In this document: in pieces, positions 32,501 to 41,100 of the stretch
How positions within the stretch are numbered: the stretch's first letter is position 1
Layout: each line of letters begins with the position of its first letter
Assembly: GCA_964019425.1 (NCBI GenBank)
Contig: OZ025781.1
Coordinates: 1,742,501 to 1,806,500, forward strand
Direction: 5' to 3'
DNA from: Flectonema sp. DT1601
Taxonomy: Eukaryota > Euglenozoa > Diplonemea > Diplonemida > Diplonemidae
DNA: 64,000 bases
The notes under the pieces: model-generated
The model's input: the letters and a program-made list of their open reading frames with translations, nothing else
Told to the model about the DNA's origin: nothing
The model's database searches: none
Position numbers and translations under genes: made by a program

Positions 32501-32920
32501 GAATTCTGGCCTCCTGGTAAGATTATCCATTTGTATTTTGTATGTGGTGTGGTAAAAGCAGCCTTACTCCGACCGTGGGCACGAGTATTGGAAAGAATAG
32601 AACTCAGTTCAAAAATGGGAGATGACCATCGAATGGATTCATTGATGCGGTCCTTGCGTTCATTAACACGTTGTCGGGAACGAAACCACCCAATTCCGGA
32701 ATGGGAGCCATTTGGTGCGGCCATGCAGTGTCGATGCTGTCGAACAAATTTCGCTTGGGAATCCACCAGTTCCACAGCAGCATCTCAGCTGCGATCTCGA
32801 GCCCACTGTCACCACTGTGGTAAGATAGTGTGCACTGAGTGCAGACAAAATAAACTTTCTTCTGATGCTTCTCCATCTCCTGCGCCGATATGTGATACTT
32901 GTTTCTTCAATGTGACATAA
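29534..32920 (+). CDS. Class 3 lipase with N-terminal Trp-rich repeats and C-terminal FYVE finger
   Basis: About 1,128 residues. The lipase core at about 540-700 has IIIAVRGTKHLSDILID, the nucleophile elbow GHSLGAG (Ser near 623) and NGDDLVPRV (likely catalytic Asp), typical of Lipase_3/diacylglycerol-lipase enzymes acting on acylglycerols or phospholipids. Residues about 1065-1125 form a FYVE-type zinc finger (CRCCRTNF, AHCHHCGKIVCTECR, CDTC), which normally binds PI3P on endosomes. The first 300 residues hold several WxxWIPxxW-like motifs (RWNWMTMW, RWNNWIPAVW, WHQWIPVPW, WKWITSIW) spaced about 75-130 residues apart. Two or more hydrophobic helices at about 275-325 may be membrane-associated. 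The first ATG is nine bases after TTTACTAG. A PI3P-targeted lipase on endosomal membranes is the inference. Confidence 0.85.
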   Translation: MNKNGNGRWNWMTMWYSTKAQDYIKILHDVREQPMIKLLIQSREVESGLTTSQSATVTSSLVLAARECAMLQPANKRWNNWIPAVWRNKRSNQQNKECESKKVSYVRLLESDNFKMLAILQQIAINDTTYAVKEWHQWIPVPWHYHLPTASTDCINYLFLLQTCKGDLKYLMWLREVTTDAFREAHEAAIAASFVCVVSISEVLRKHESGVRSKPWKWITSIWSGTSKKCLATGPRTRRYLHMMEHDRCRNPAIAKLIELSDELQSATQTAAVVAVVGCLSAASDVSTFSDIATASALCIVTTVGFAVDTAFWMSYTPNVDMNDNWMTGVLSIPCYEHFTYVERCGCLKHGVELTDTRINNFLQGNVEPYQYPEDTSTDMAMRVADGAALIASAVAPHFQRWNTALRIIGQISLFKQLAPYMLGYIALSSDVGEALADLASLMSVSQSGPQSNTQLIIGLYYLLVYRRGERGNHPTCALSEHSESSPGVVKENASESDLFPIRKYACLVKFVYQETAADVQRLAAQQGFTLLAYEPLVNARHPPYCLFQDDTSKEIIIAVRGTKHLSDILIDICAKPAVLKTPNNSYKVHRGMLRSALWIAVKIWHPLLVLASKGYEFKIVGHSLGAGIGALLATILREFEIIPRLECVGFAMPSCCERSLAEKAEAYCISAVNGDDLVPRVRSTSLHNLMTAVADPVLQDRSEKDLSGDTSAVLGRLATIWAPRVRKQSAKPKKNAPASTKENLKDNYLRSLGGSTEDTFVNVVVVFERQDYGLEELSIEVRPTAPLSIVRAQAAAAASMAAASNANIFIDNHLITESDVTRRIDEFFPRYMTTRNCSVYMTRKIEECSASELLVLQFANPGESPESIGLLQLDFNVSTVKAIVAALAAKSGRINPTAIEVWSVSPDGVQNRIPVGVSGEGWNQTLRSLNLKSGDILLGRDSWGARLLNKQTSDAPLGNILSNCGSNTSLRDTTTDSTGELAAGDDLIEFWPPGKIIHLYFVCGVVKAALLRPWARVLERIELSSKMGDDHRMDSLMRSLRSLTRCRERNHPIPEWEPFGAAMQCRCCRTNFAWESTSSTAASQLRSRAHCHHCGKIVCTECRQNKLSSDASPSPAPICDTCFFNVT

Positions 32921-33286
32921 GATTGATTATTGAAATAATAACAATAGGAACTGGAATGATACATTTCATGTTGCCTGATTCGCTCAATGCCAGCGGTTTG
33001 TGAGAAACCAGCTGTGCTCCAGGTCTCTTGCTTGTAAAAGAAGGTTTGTTACATAGCAGAGCTTCTCTTCTCTTGCTACTCTTGATGCGGGTGGCGCTAT
33101 CTATCCTCCAATTCTTGAAATCTAACTTTAGTTAAACGAGCGTCTGCTGTCAGAAAGTTGATTTAATAGTTTTTATGTGACAGTATTTTTCCATTCCAGA
33201 CCCAGCGCTTCGAGTTGAGATAAAGCAGTTCCTATTTTCTTAGTTTATCCATTATTTCCTCAGTTTAGAATATCGTAAGTTGCGAA
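32921..33286 (+). other. Intergenic spacer
   Basis: About 0.37 kb with no gene. It ends in ATCCATTATTTCCTCAG, a strong trans-splice acceptor about 24 nt before the next ATG. Confidence 0.5.
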
Positions 33287-35653
33287 ATGGAAGATCGCAA
33301 AGCAAGAGAAGAGGCCCATGCAGCAGCATTTCGAGCATTTGATCTTGATGGCAGTGGAGAGATTTGCTCTGTCGATATCCCTTTTGCAGTGGCTGCATGT
33401 GACGATTTAGAGAATATTGAAATCACTGAACAAGATTTGACATGGGCAATGAGACGTCACGGAGTTAAAAAGGGGGGCATAGCAACAAAGGCGCAGTTCG
33501 GTGGAGTTGCAGAGGCGCTTTGGAAAAGAAGGATTGAACCAAGAATTAAATTAGAAATGCAGCACCAGGAAGAGAGGCAGGAGCGGGAACGGCGCGAATT
33601 AGCAGCAGCGATGCCAGTGAAAAACCCGAACAAGCGATTGTTCGACTCTACCCAGGACAAGGTAGGGCGAGCTTTCTACGCATTTGATACTGACAATTCG
33701 GGTGAAGTAAGCGGAGTTGATCTCAATCGGATGTTGCAAATGACGGGAATTAAACAGTTTGATCAAAATAAACTTTCCGAAGTGTTGTTTAAGATTGGCA
33801 AGGCGCGTTCGGGTTTATTCCAACTCGCTGAATTTCGTACCATTTATTGCATGATGTTAGACCTACCATTACCCAGCACCGGACAAGATTCACAACTGAC
33901 TCAATCCACCCAGCAACAGCAGCAACCGTTACCAGCAGGGCTTCCGCCTCCGATCGATGCATCACAACTTGCCAGTACCTGTAGAAGTGACATTTCTAAT
34001 TTGGATCAGCCGCTGACTTGTCCAACCAGACAACCTGACGCGCATGTAAATGCAATCTTACAAGCTGCTCACGCAAACAGTTCGAATACCGCAACCAGCC
34101 TACCAATTCATTTGTCTCAGGCAACAACAAACCCGGAATTTACTAATCCGCTCATGAATGAATTACAGAATGAATTACAGACAGATCATATGCTTCAACA
34201 AAAGCAAGCTGAAAGAGATAGAGTTCTGATGGAAGAGCTCGCACGGCATGAACGTGAGGAGGAGGAGGCGATGATGATGTACGCACAACAACAGCGGGGC
34301 TTACAAAACCTCTCGGCAACTACAGAGAGTCATGCGGGGCTACCCAACCACAATTCTCTAGCTTCAAGTCCCATTTTTAGCAATCAGAATAGTTGTGCAG
34401 AGGTTCCTGAATTCCAACAGTTCTTTGAGCCACTACAACCCCTCCGAAAAGTTCACATTGTTGGTGACAAGGAGCAGGTTCGAATGTTGGTCGAAGCGCA
34501 TCCTGCTATTCAAGGTTGGAACGACGTTTATGAGACACATGTTGGAGCCACAGCAGCTGTACTCAGGGATATGCCGTCAAAGGGAGCAGTTGGGGTTAGG
34601 TTTGGTGATGGCACTGTAGCTTGGTATCCAAGGGCATGTGTTTGCGTTGATAATACTGTTGCTCAGACATCTATCCATTCGAAAAGTAAGATTCCCTCTC
34701 AAGAGATCCAAAGAACAGTTGGAGTTACTGACTTGCCGTTAGGGAGACTCATAAACAAAATCAACTTCGGCGGGCTTGAATCTGATGTGTCGAGTGTCGA
34801 TTCTTCCGTTCCTCCAGGGCGGTTTGATATGGCGAATATGGAGCTATCACACCACTTCGTTCACAATCAAGAGCAACACGTTGTCATCCAGCCTGATGAG
34901 CATGGAAATGATCTTCCGTTAGCATCAAGTTTTGATCCGGAGCGCATTGATGCTGACACAGATGATACATCGTTACCACCCCAAATGTCGCACACTCGGT
35001 ACTGCCCTCCACAAAGAGGTGAGTACAAAATGCCAGATGTTCCGAAGTATGACATTACAGAACTTGACGCAATTTATCCACTGGGGAAAAAGAAATCAGA
35101 AGTAAAGGACCCAGAACTAGAACTTATTTTCACCCTCTTTGACTGCAACAATGAGCGCGAAGTGCCACGCAGGGATTTGCACACGATGCTGAAGTCTCTG
35201 GGGTATGTTGTCCCCAGACTTGAACTTGAAGCACTGTTCTCAAATTTTGGAAAATCTGAATCTGGAAACATGATGCTGTCGGAATTCAAAATGTTGGTGA
35301 AAGACATCGGGAAACGTCACAAGCGGTCAAAGAAACTCTGCAGCATTAACCGCTTGAAGCCCATAAACTCCCTTGCAGTCAAATCCCATTCACAAGAAGA
35401 TCTCCGTTCCATGTATTTCTTATTTGCTGAAAACAGCGACTCTGAAATTACACGTAAGCAGCTCACGATCTGCCTCAACTCCCTCGGTCTCGATGATACT
35501 TTCGAAGTTGATGTTTTTCTTGAAGTTGACAATACACTGTCAAACCCAAATCAACTGCCCAAAGATATTACAATTCCCTTGGGTACATTCTTGAAACTTG
35601 TGAAGCAGCTACAGACAAGTCGGTTTGCAAAGCATCTCGAATTAATTGGTTAG
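33287..35653 (+). CDS. Multi-EF-hand protein with central SH3-like (MIB-type) segment
   Basis: A 788-residue protein. Two clear EF-hand loops lie in the N-terminal part (DLDGSGEICSVD near 19, DTDNSGEVSGVD near 135). Two degenerate hands lie in the C-terminal part (DCNNEREVPRRD near 620, AENSDSEITRKQ near 710). Charged helices (about 85-110 and 300-325) may be coiled coils, and Gln/Pro-rich linkers separate the parts. Residues about 405-450 (GWNDVYETHVGATAAVL, then VGVRFGDGTVAWYP) resemble a Mind-bomb-type SH3 repeat. A calcium-responsive scaffold is plausible; no family is recognised. It is the last + strand gene before the mobile-element island. ATG is the first after the acceptor near 33,262. 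Confidence 0.8.
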   Translation: MEDRKAREEAHAAAFRAFDLDGSGEICSVDIPFAVAACDDLENIEITEQDLTWAMRRHGVKKGGIATKAQFGGVAEALWKRRIEPRIKLEMQHQEERQERERRELAAAMPVKNPNKRLFDSTQDKVGRAFYAFDTDNSGEVSGVDLNRMLQMTGIKQFDQNKLSEVLFKIGKARSGLFQLAEFRTIYCMMLDLPLPSTGQDSQLTQSTQQQQQPLPAGLPPPIDASQLASTCRSDISNLDQPLTCPTRQPDAHVNAILQAAHANSSNTATSLPIHLSQATTNPEFTNPLMNELQNELQTDHMLQQKQAERDRVLMEELARHEREEEEAMMMYAQQQRGLQNLSATTESHAGLPNHNSLASSPIFSNQNSCAEVPEFQQFFEPLQPLRKVHIVGDKEQVRMLVEAHPAIQGWNDVYETHVGATAAVLRDMPSKGAVGVRFGDGTVAWYPRACVCVDNTVAQTSIHSKSKIPSQEIQRTVGVTDLPLGRLINKINFGGLESDVSSVDSSVPPGRFDMANMELSHHFVHNQEQHVVIQPDEHGNDLPLASSFDPERIDADTDDTSLPPQMSHTRYCPPQRGEYKMPDVPKYDITELDAIYPLGKKKSEVKDPELELIFTLFDCNNEREVPRRDLHTMLKSLGYVVPRLELEALFSNFGKSESGNMMLSEFKMLVKDIGKRHKRSKKLCSINRLKPINSLAVKSHSQEDLRSMYFLFAENSDSEITRKQLTICLNSLGLDDTFEVDVFLEVDNTLSNPNQLPKDITIPLGTFLKLVKQLQTSRFAKHLELIG

Positions 35654-36209
35654 AAACGAATGTCTAGATTTTTACTGTACAATTTTAATGTTCTTGTATT
35701 CAAGTTTAGTTGTTTATTTTCAGTGCTTTCATTTAAACTGCTGTTTCCCCCATAAGGACGATTCCAACACGGCAAAGATGTATGCAGCTAAGTTAACATT
35801 TATTACTTCAGTGATTATAAAAACGTGGTCTTTCCCTTGTAATAGCTTGCATGGAGCATGTCCCCAGCCCACTATGCTGATGCAGAGAGCAGAATTGTCG
35901 CGCACATTGCAGAGATAAGTTTGACAGACCTGTTGTGAATGATTTATAAAATAATTTCAAATGCAACAGATAACCCAAGCCACATGCCCAATAACCCACT
36001 GTAACCTAGCCGCGGTTTTCATTCTTGCATATTTACAAAAAAAAAGAAAATTAACCCTTACCACCATAAGAACCCCTAAAACAACAGGTCCAATTATGTT
36101 TTTTCAAAAAGAGAAAAGGTACCCCCCCAGAAATAACGATACTGGATGAGGGCAAAACCCAAGAAAATTTCTCATAAGGAATTTAAAAAAAGGCAAGAAT
36201 GATAAAAAG
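35654..36209. other. End of the + strand gene cluster, no gene seen
   Basis: Spacer after the last + strand gene. Base composition shifts to A-rich, low-GC DNA from about 36,040. The open frames near 35,646 and 35,961 have no recognisable features. Confidence 0.45.
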
Positions 36210-36758
36210 ATGATTAAGATTACTGACACTTCTAAAACACAGAAACCGACAACAATAACTTGCACAGATCAAATAATCAATGCGATTAAAACTACTACGA
36301 AAAATGACACCTGCGCCAACACATCTGATAATGGCAATACGGATGAGACATCAAAGAAGAACAAGAACTCATGCATTCTGCCACCTATCACACCGCCACA
36401 AAGATCTATAGAACCGACATATGTAGACACAGATAATATCAAGAGAATATGTCGATACTGTGGGAAGACTAAAAAATCGATTATTCATCATTTAACCAAA
36501 TGCTAATTGTTCAAAGCTTCAAAGGACTATCCGACTTATATAGATGAAGATGATAAGACGAGATATGAAGTTACAAACGAAAAGATTAATGAGAATAATA
36601 AAGTTATCTCGGTAATCAAGGACAGAGAGACAACCAGTATGCGATCTATCAAGAAAAGCGGCAAGTTAATAACACAAACGATTCATGTCAAAAATCCGTC
36701 TACCATCTTTATTATATCCAAAGTTTTTTTAGTACAATTATTCACAAGAAACACTTAG
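36210..36758 (+). other. A-rich open frame with a C2HC-like motif, probably a decayed fragment
   Basis: A 98-codon frame ends with a CX2CX9HX4C motif (CRYCGKTKKSIIHHLTKC). The same frame continues without a break for another 83 codons after a stop (TAA at 36,504-36,506). Codon use is strongly A-rich and Thr/Lys/Asn-rich, unlike the genes to its left. The C2HC motif has the same kind of spacing as the one at the C-terminus of the nearby LINE ORF2 (CX2CX8HX4C), but the rest does not match. It could be a remnant of a mobile element or a host gene relic. I cannot name it. Confidence 0.3.
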
Positions 36759-36839
36759 CAAAATTCGGATTCCAGAAAAAAAAAATTTTTTTTTTTTGAC
36801 CTTTTTTTTTTTGACTTTCTGATACTAAATTATCGACGG

Positions 36840-37302
36840 TTAAAGTTCTACAGGCTGGTCTTGTGTACCAAGGCTGTTAAGATTAGTCTCGGTCCAGAAT
36901 CGAAACGATTGTTGCCTGTGCATTACCTCTGCATACCAACCTGGTGGGGGCTTGATAACTATGTCTTGAATGTTGAGGTTGCTTCCAGATACATAAGCGT
37001 GGTTCATATTTAGAGCCCAGAAAAGGACAACATATCCACAAATAACGTTGTTGGTAGCTGGTTGCACACCAGTCTTAATAAATGAGATGTCAAAATTACT
37101 AAAAGCAAAACGGAGTGCCGCTTTGGTAGTGCTGGTGATGCAGTCTAGACGAGGATCAACTACAACTAAGGAGTTCCCTTCCCCAATAGTTGTAACAGCC
37201 AGTAGCCAGTGTGAGGTTTCATACTTTTTTATAGTTTTTTTTCTGAGAATCCACCATCTTAAGTTCCAAGTGAGATTTGGACTGTTAGCTTTTGGCTAAG
37301 TT
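36840..37302 (-). pseudogene. Fossil fragment resembling a CE-clan (Ulp1/adenain-like) cysteine protease
   Basis: An open stretch of about 154 codons on the - strand with no ATG. By eye it has the order His-Trp strand, Asp, Gln, then Cys-Gly (SHWLLAV, VVVDP, TGVQP, VICGYVVLFW) seen in the CE clan, which includes SUMO proteases and the proteases of adenoviruses and Polinton-like elements. It lies among mobile sequences next to a tRNA gene. It is incomplete, so I treat it as a fossil. I see no capsid or polymerase neighbour that would identify the source element. Confidence 0.45.
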
Positions 37303-37608
37303 GCCTGAAAGGCAAGAACAAAAAAACTACTCTCATCTGAAGAAAACATAATACACAAAGAACACACATACAAGTACATCGCATCGCTTGCTGAACCTCC
37401 TGAGCGAAAGCAAGTCGGGTATCTCTCGCAGGTTTGCGAACCTGTGTTTGTAACTGTAAAAAATGTCTCACAAATTACCCTCATCTGTTATATCTGTCAA
37501 TTATAAATAACAATTTTAAAATCATTTTTTACTTTGAAGAACAAGAAACAAACAATCAACTCACTACCTTCTTTATGACTATTCATGCAAGTGTTTGATT
37601 TAATGGTG

Positions 37609-37615
37609 AAAAAAA
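37609..37615 (-). terminator. RNA polymerase III terminator of tRNA-Glu
   Basis: Seven T residues on the - strand begin two bases after the tRNA discriminator base. Runs of four or more T end Pol III transcripts. Confidence 0.8.
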
Positions 37616-37616
37616 G

Positions 37617-37688
37617 TTCCTCCTCTGGGGTTCGAACCCAGGTCGCCTGGGTGAAAGCCAGGTATACTAACCACTGTACTAAAGAGGA
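37617..37688 (-). tRNA. tRNA-Glu (anticodon UUC)
   Basis: A full cloverleaf can be drawn. Seven-base acceptor stem TCCTCTT/AGGAGGA (one G-T pair), D-arm with AGTGGTTAG, anticodon stem CCTGG/CCAGG around loop CTTTCAC (anticodon TTC), and T arm CTGGG/CCCAG around TTCGAAC. The B-box GGTTCGAACCC is perfect. It has 72 bases with discriminator A, no intron, no encoded CCA. It is on the strand opposite to the protein gene cluster. Confidence 0.95.
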
Positions 37689-37701
37689 CATATTACTTTT
37701 C

Positions 37702-37727
37702 TTTTTTTTTTTTTTTTTTTTTTTTTT
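37702..37727 (-). repeat. A26 run upstream of the tRNA gene
   Basis: Twenty-six A residues as read on the - strand, ending 13 bases before the 5' end of tRNA-Glu. It could be the poly(A) tail of an old retroposed - strand RNA or simple slippage; the sequence before it is not recognised. Confidence 0.6.
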
Positions 37728-37939
37728 GGTTACACTCGTCTGTGCTTCCAGACTCTTTGTTTTTGTTCTTTTCACTTCTTTGTTTTGTCTTTCTTTTATA
37801 CTTTCTTTTGGTTTAAGTCTGACAAATTGGAAAACACGGGAAACATAGGTAGGCTCCGCCTGAGGACGTAAGAAGAGCGGCAACGGGAAAAAATAAATGG
37901 TCACGCGTCCTTGAAATTGGACACACGAAGCTAATTCGG

Positions 37940-38159
37940 TTACCATTCCTACCATCGATAAGGAAAAACAAAGAATCGAGCATATAACTAGAGCGGTGGT
38001 CAAAGACCACTTGAACAGCCCGAAGGCCTGCCCTCAAGAGAAATTTATAAGGAGAATAGGAGAAAAAGGAGACAGGAGTGTTGGAAGAGACACTGCGACA
38101 ACACCGAAGGTGATGTGCAGTTACCCAACCAGGAGATGATTGATAATGATGAAAATACT
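37940..38159. repeat. 220-bp direct repeat, left copy (flank of LINE)
   Basis: Identical base for base to 43,680-43,899. It abuts the 3' end of the LINE. The duplicated sequence looks like part of the pre-insertion locus, because the right copy continues into an open frame that the left copy loses at the junction. Confidence 0.95.
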
Positions 38160-38187
38160 AAATATTGATAAAACACTTAAATGGCGA

Positions 38188-41100
38188 CTACGTGTCACCT
38201 ACACAATTCCAAAGTCTCAGGTTGGATGCTTGTTCCATCCACCTGATCAACATCGCTACTGAAGGAAGCCAGCTGGTGGCAAAGATTGAGCCAAGACTGG
38301 CAGGAATGCCGTTGATGAGGATTAGATCACTTGATCGGTCCCATTTGCCTGTCAATGTAGAAAAGCCAAGGATTTCATATCTGGCTGCATCGAGTTTCTG
38401 TGATGGACAGCCTACGAGTAGGTGGAGTTGGTTGGATGGAGCGCTATGGCAGAATGGACATTTGATGGCTTTCCGCCAGTTTTGCATCAGTGGATGACAC
38501 CCCGTTCTAAAATTCGCAATTCTGATTTCATCGCTCCTTTTCATGTCGGGAGGATATTTTATCGCGGCACCTTTGACGGTGTTTTTATAGCAAGTGTAAC
38601 CAATTCTGTTCCAAATGTCCTTCGTGATCCCCCTCCTCACTCGGGATTTGTGATAGAAGAAGGATCCTCGGATTGGGATTTGAGGGAGGTATCTGTTGTG
38701 AGCCGATTTCTTAGCAAGTTCATCAACTTCGTCGTGTGCTTCTATCCCCATATGAGAAGGGATGAATTGAAGATGTACTTTCATACCGCAGTTCCGTAGG
38801 TTCTCGAGGATGCCGAGGGATCTGGTGTTTCTCTGTTTACACCTGCCACCCTTCAACTCGTCCAACAATGATTTTGAGTCGGTATAGATTCTGACTGACT
38901 TAGTTAGCCCGTCTTTCTGTACCTTCCAGTTTAAGTAGTTTGCCGCATTTTTCAAGGCATGTTGCTCAGTTCTGTAGCTGCAATCCGCACGCACTAATCT
39001 GGTCGCATGAGCACGTTTCTTTCCGTCTCGTGACCTAGCAATGAGAGCCGCGCCTGACGCATTCGAAGAGTATGAACCGTCACAGTTGATCACCATGTCC
39101 ACCGGAGGAAGTGTCGCGTTGTAGGTAAGGAATTTCTCCCTGTCCACTGCGGGATCAGGGGATTTTGTAAAACCGCAGCTGTTGCTGATTTGAACATTGT
39201 CCGAAGCAATCCAAGGTTTGATAGAGTCAGGTTGAACGATCCCCACACTTTCTAGTTGACCTTCAGAACGGGGAATGAGGCCACCCCAGAAGCTTCGAGG
39301 CGATGCGAGTGAGTTGGTGTCCGGCACCCAGGTCATGGCTTTGTACCTGAAATAGGCAATTTTAGTCTGCTTTTCGATTTGTCTTTTAAACGGTAAGATG
39401 TCGGCTTCCCAAAGGAGCAACTCCCTCGGAGTACATCTGCTGCATCCTGTTACGAGTCTCGCTATTTTTCTCATCTCGAAGTCGATAGCATCCGTTTTAT
39501 GCTGGTTGAGCAACCAACCAAAGCTGTCCAGTGCATAGGAAATCCTCGCTGTCACGTACAAGTTTTTAACCATCTTTAGGGTCTTGTAGTCCAATTCATA
39601 TGGCTGGAGGCACTGCAGAAGGGAGATCCCTTTCTTCAGTTCGTCGTGTATTTTCTCTAACTGTTTATCAAACCTGAGCCTGTTATCAATGTAAACACCC
39701 AGATATTTCACTGAGTCCGTGATCGGCAGTAGGAAGGCAATTTTAATTTTCGCTTTGACATTCATCTCGTCGTGGATGTTCAACATCAGTAAATCTTCTA
39801 ATTCTTGTTGAGTCCTGATGGGTTTCCCCTCTACTTCGAGGATCGTTTCACCACTCAGTAAAGTGGGCCTTGTCGTCGTCGTGTTGATCACGCTGTCTAG
39901 ATCAAAATAGTCAATATCTAACGAACGTACTTCCAGTGATTTTGAGAATAAGAGTTCGCGGTCGCTAGTATCAGTCAGGGTTACTTCTTTCGATTGAATA
40001 TCCATTTTCAGAGCGCAAGTCTTGGAGACTGAAAGTGCCATGTCATTATCACGGCACCACTTGTCAACGATGTCAAGTATTCGTTGAGCGTTTGAGATTG
40101 CTTCGTCCATGGTCGAGCCAAATACTGCACAAGCGGTGTCGTCTGCATACAGTGCGGTCAAAGTCGTTTCCTTCTCTTGTGAGAGAATCTTACACAGATC
40201 GTCAACATATATTAAATAGAGTAGTGGGCCTAAGATTGATCCTTGAGGCACTCCTTTTGACAGCGTACGAAACTTACTGAAATGTCCATTTGCATCAACT
40301 CTGACCTTCCTATTGGTTAGAAAGTCCGTTATCCATCGAACGATGAAGGTTGGGATGCCCATTCTTTGTAGTTTTGAAAGTAAAATTCGATGGTTAATCC
40401 TATCGAAGGCTGCTGTGAAATCGAATGACAAGAAGACTGACCTCCTCCCCTTCGTGTGGTTGTTTACCATGGCGTCCACCAGAATTGTGATTTGTTCGCA
40501 GGTATTTCTGCCCCGTCTGAAGCCAGCTTGAATCGGACTGAGTGCTGAGTTTTCGGTAAGCCAATGCATGAGCCTGTCGTACACCAACCTCTCAGCCAGT
40601 TTGCCAACAACCGAAGTGAGTGTGATTGGTCTGTAGCTTTTAATATCGTTCCGCGGTTTGCCCGACTTGAACATCGGTTTGATTAACCCCTGTTTCCAAA
40701 GATATGGAACATTGGAGGATCTCCACGAAGAATTGATCACCTTTAATAAACAGTCAACTGCCTTCTGAGATAAGTTCTTAAGCATTTCGTTGTGAATACC
40801 GTCAGGGCCTGCTGCTTTGCGAGGCTTCAGGTTTTTAATTGCTGCTGATATCTCGGTATCTGTGAAGTCACAACAGATGTCCAATTCCAAGTCTTCTTTC
40901 TTCAATGAAGGGGCTTCGAGTTTAGCAGCATCCCCATCGGCCACAGAGAGGTCCAGAAATGCTGCAGGTAAATCGTTCTCAGATATATTTGATACGCTGA
41001 TGTCCTTACCAGCGTCCTGTTGGAGTTCTTTAATCTTCTTGAAGGCGAAGTTAAAGTTGTTCCCCTTCCTCAGTTGGTCTTTCAGGTGACTACCTTTTGA

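Noticed and set aside
37497-38003. A - strand 168-codon open frame overlapping tRNA-Glu
   Set aside because: It runs through the tRNA, the A26 run (as poly-Lys) and the 220-bp repeat, so it is an accidental frame.
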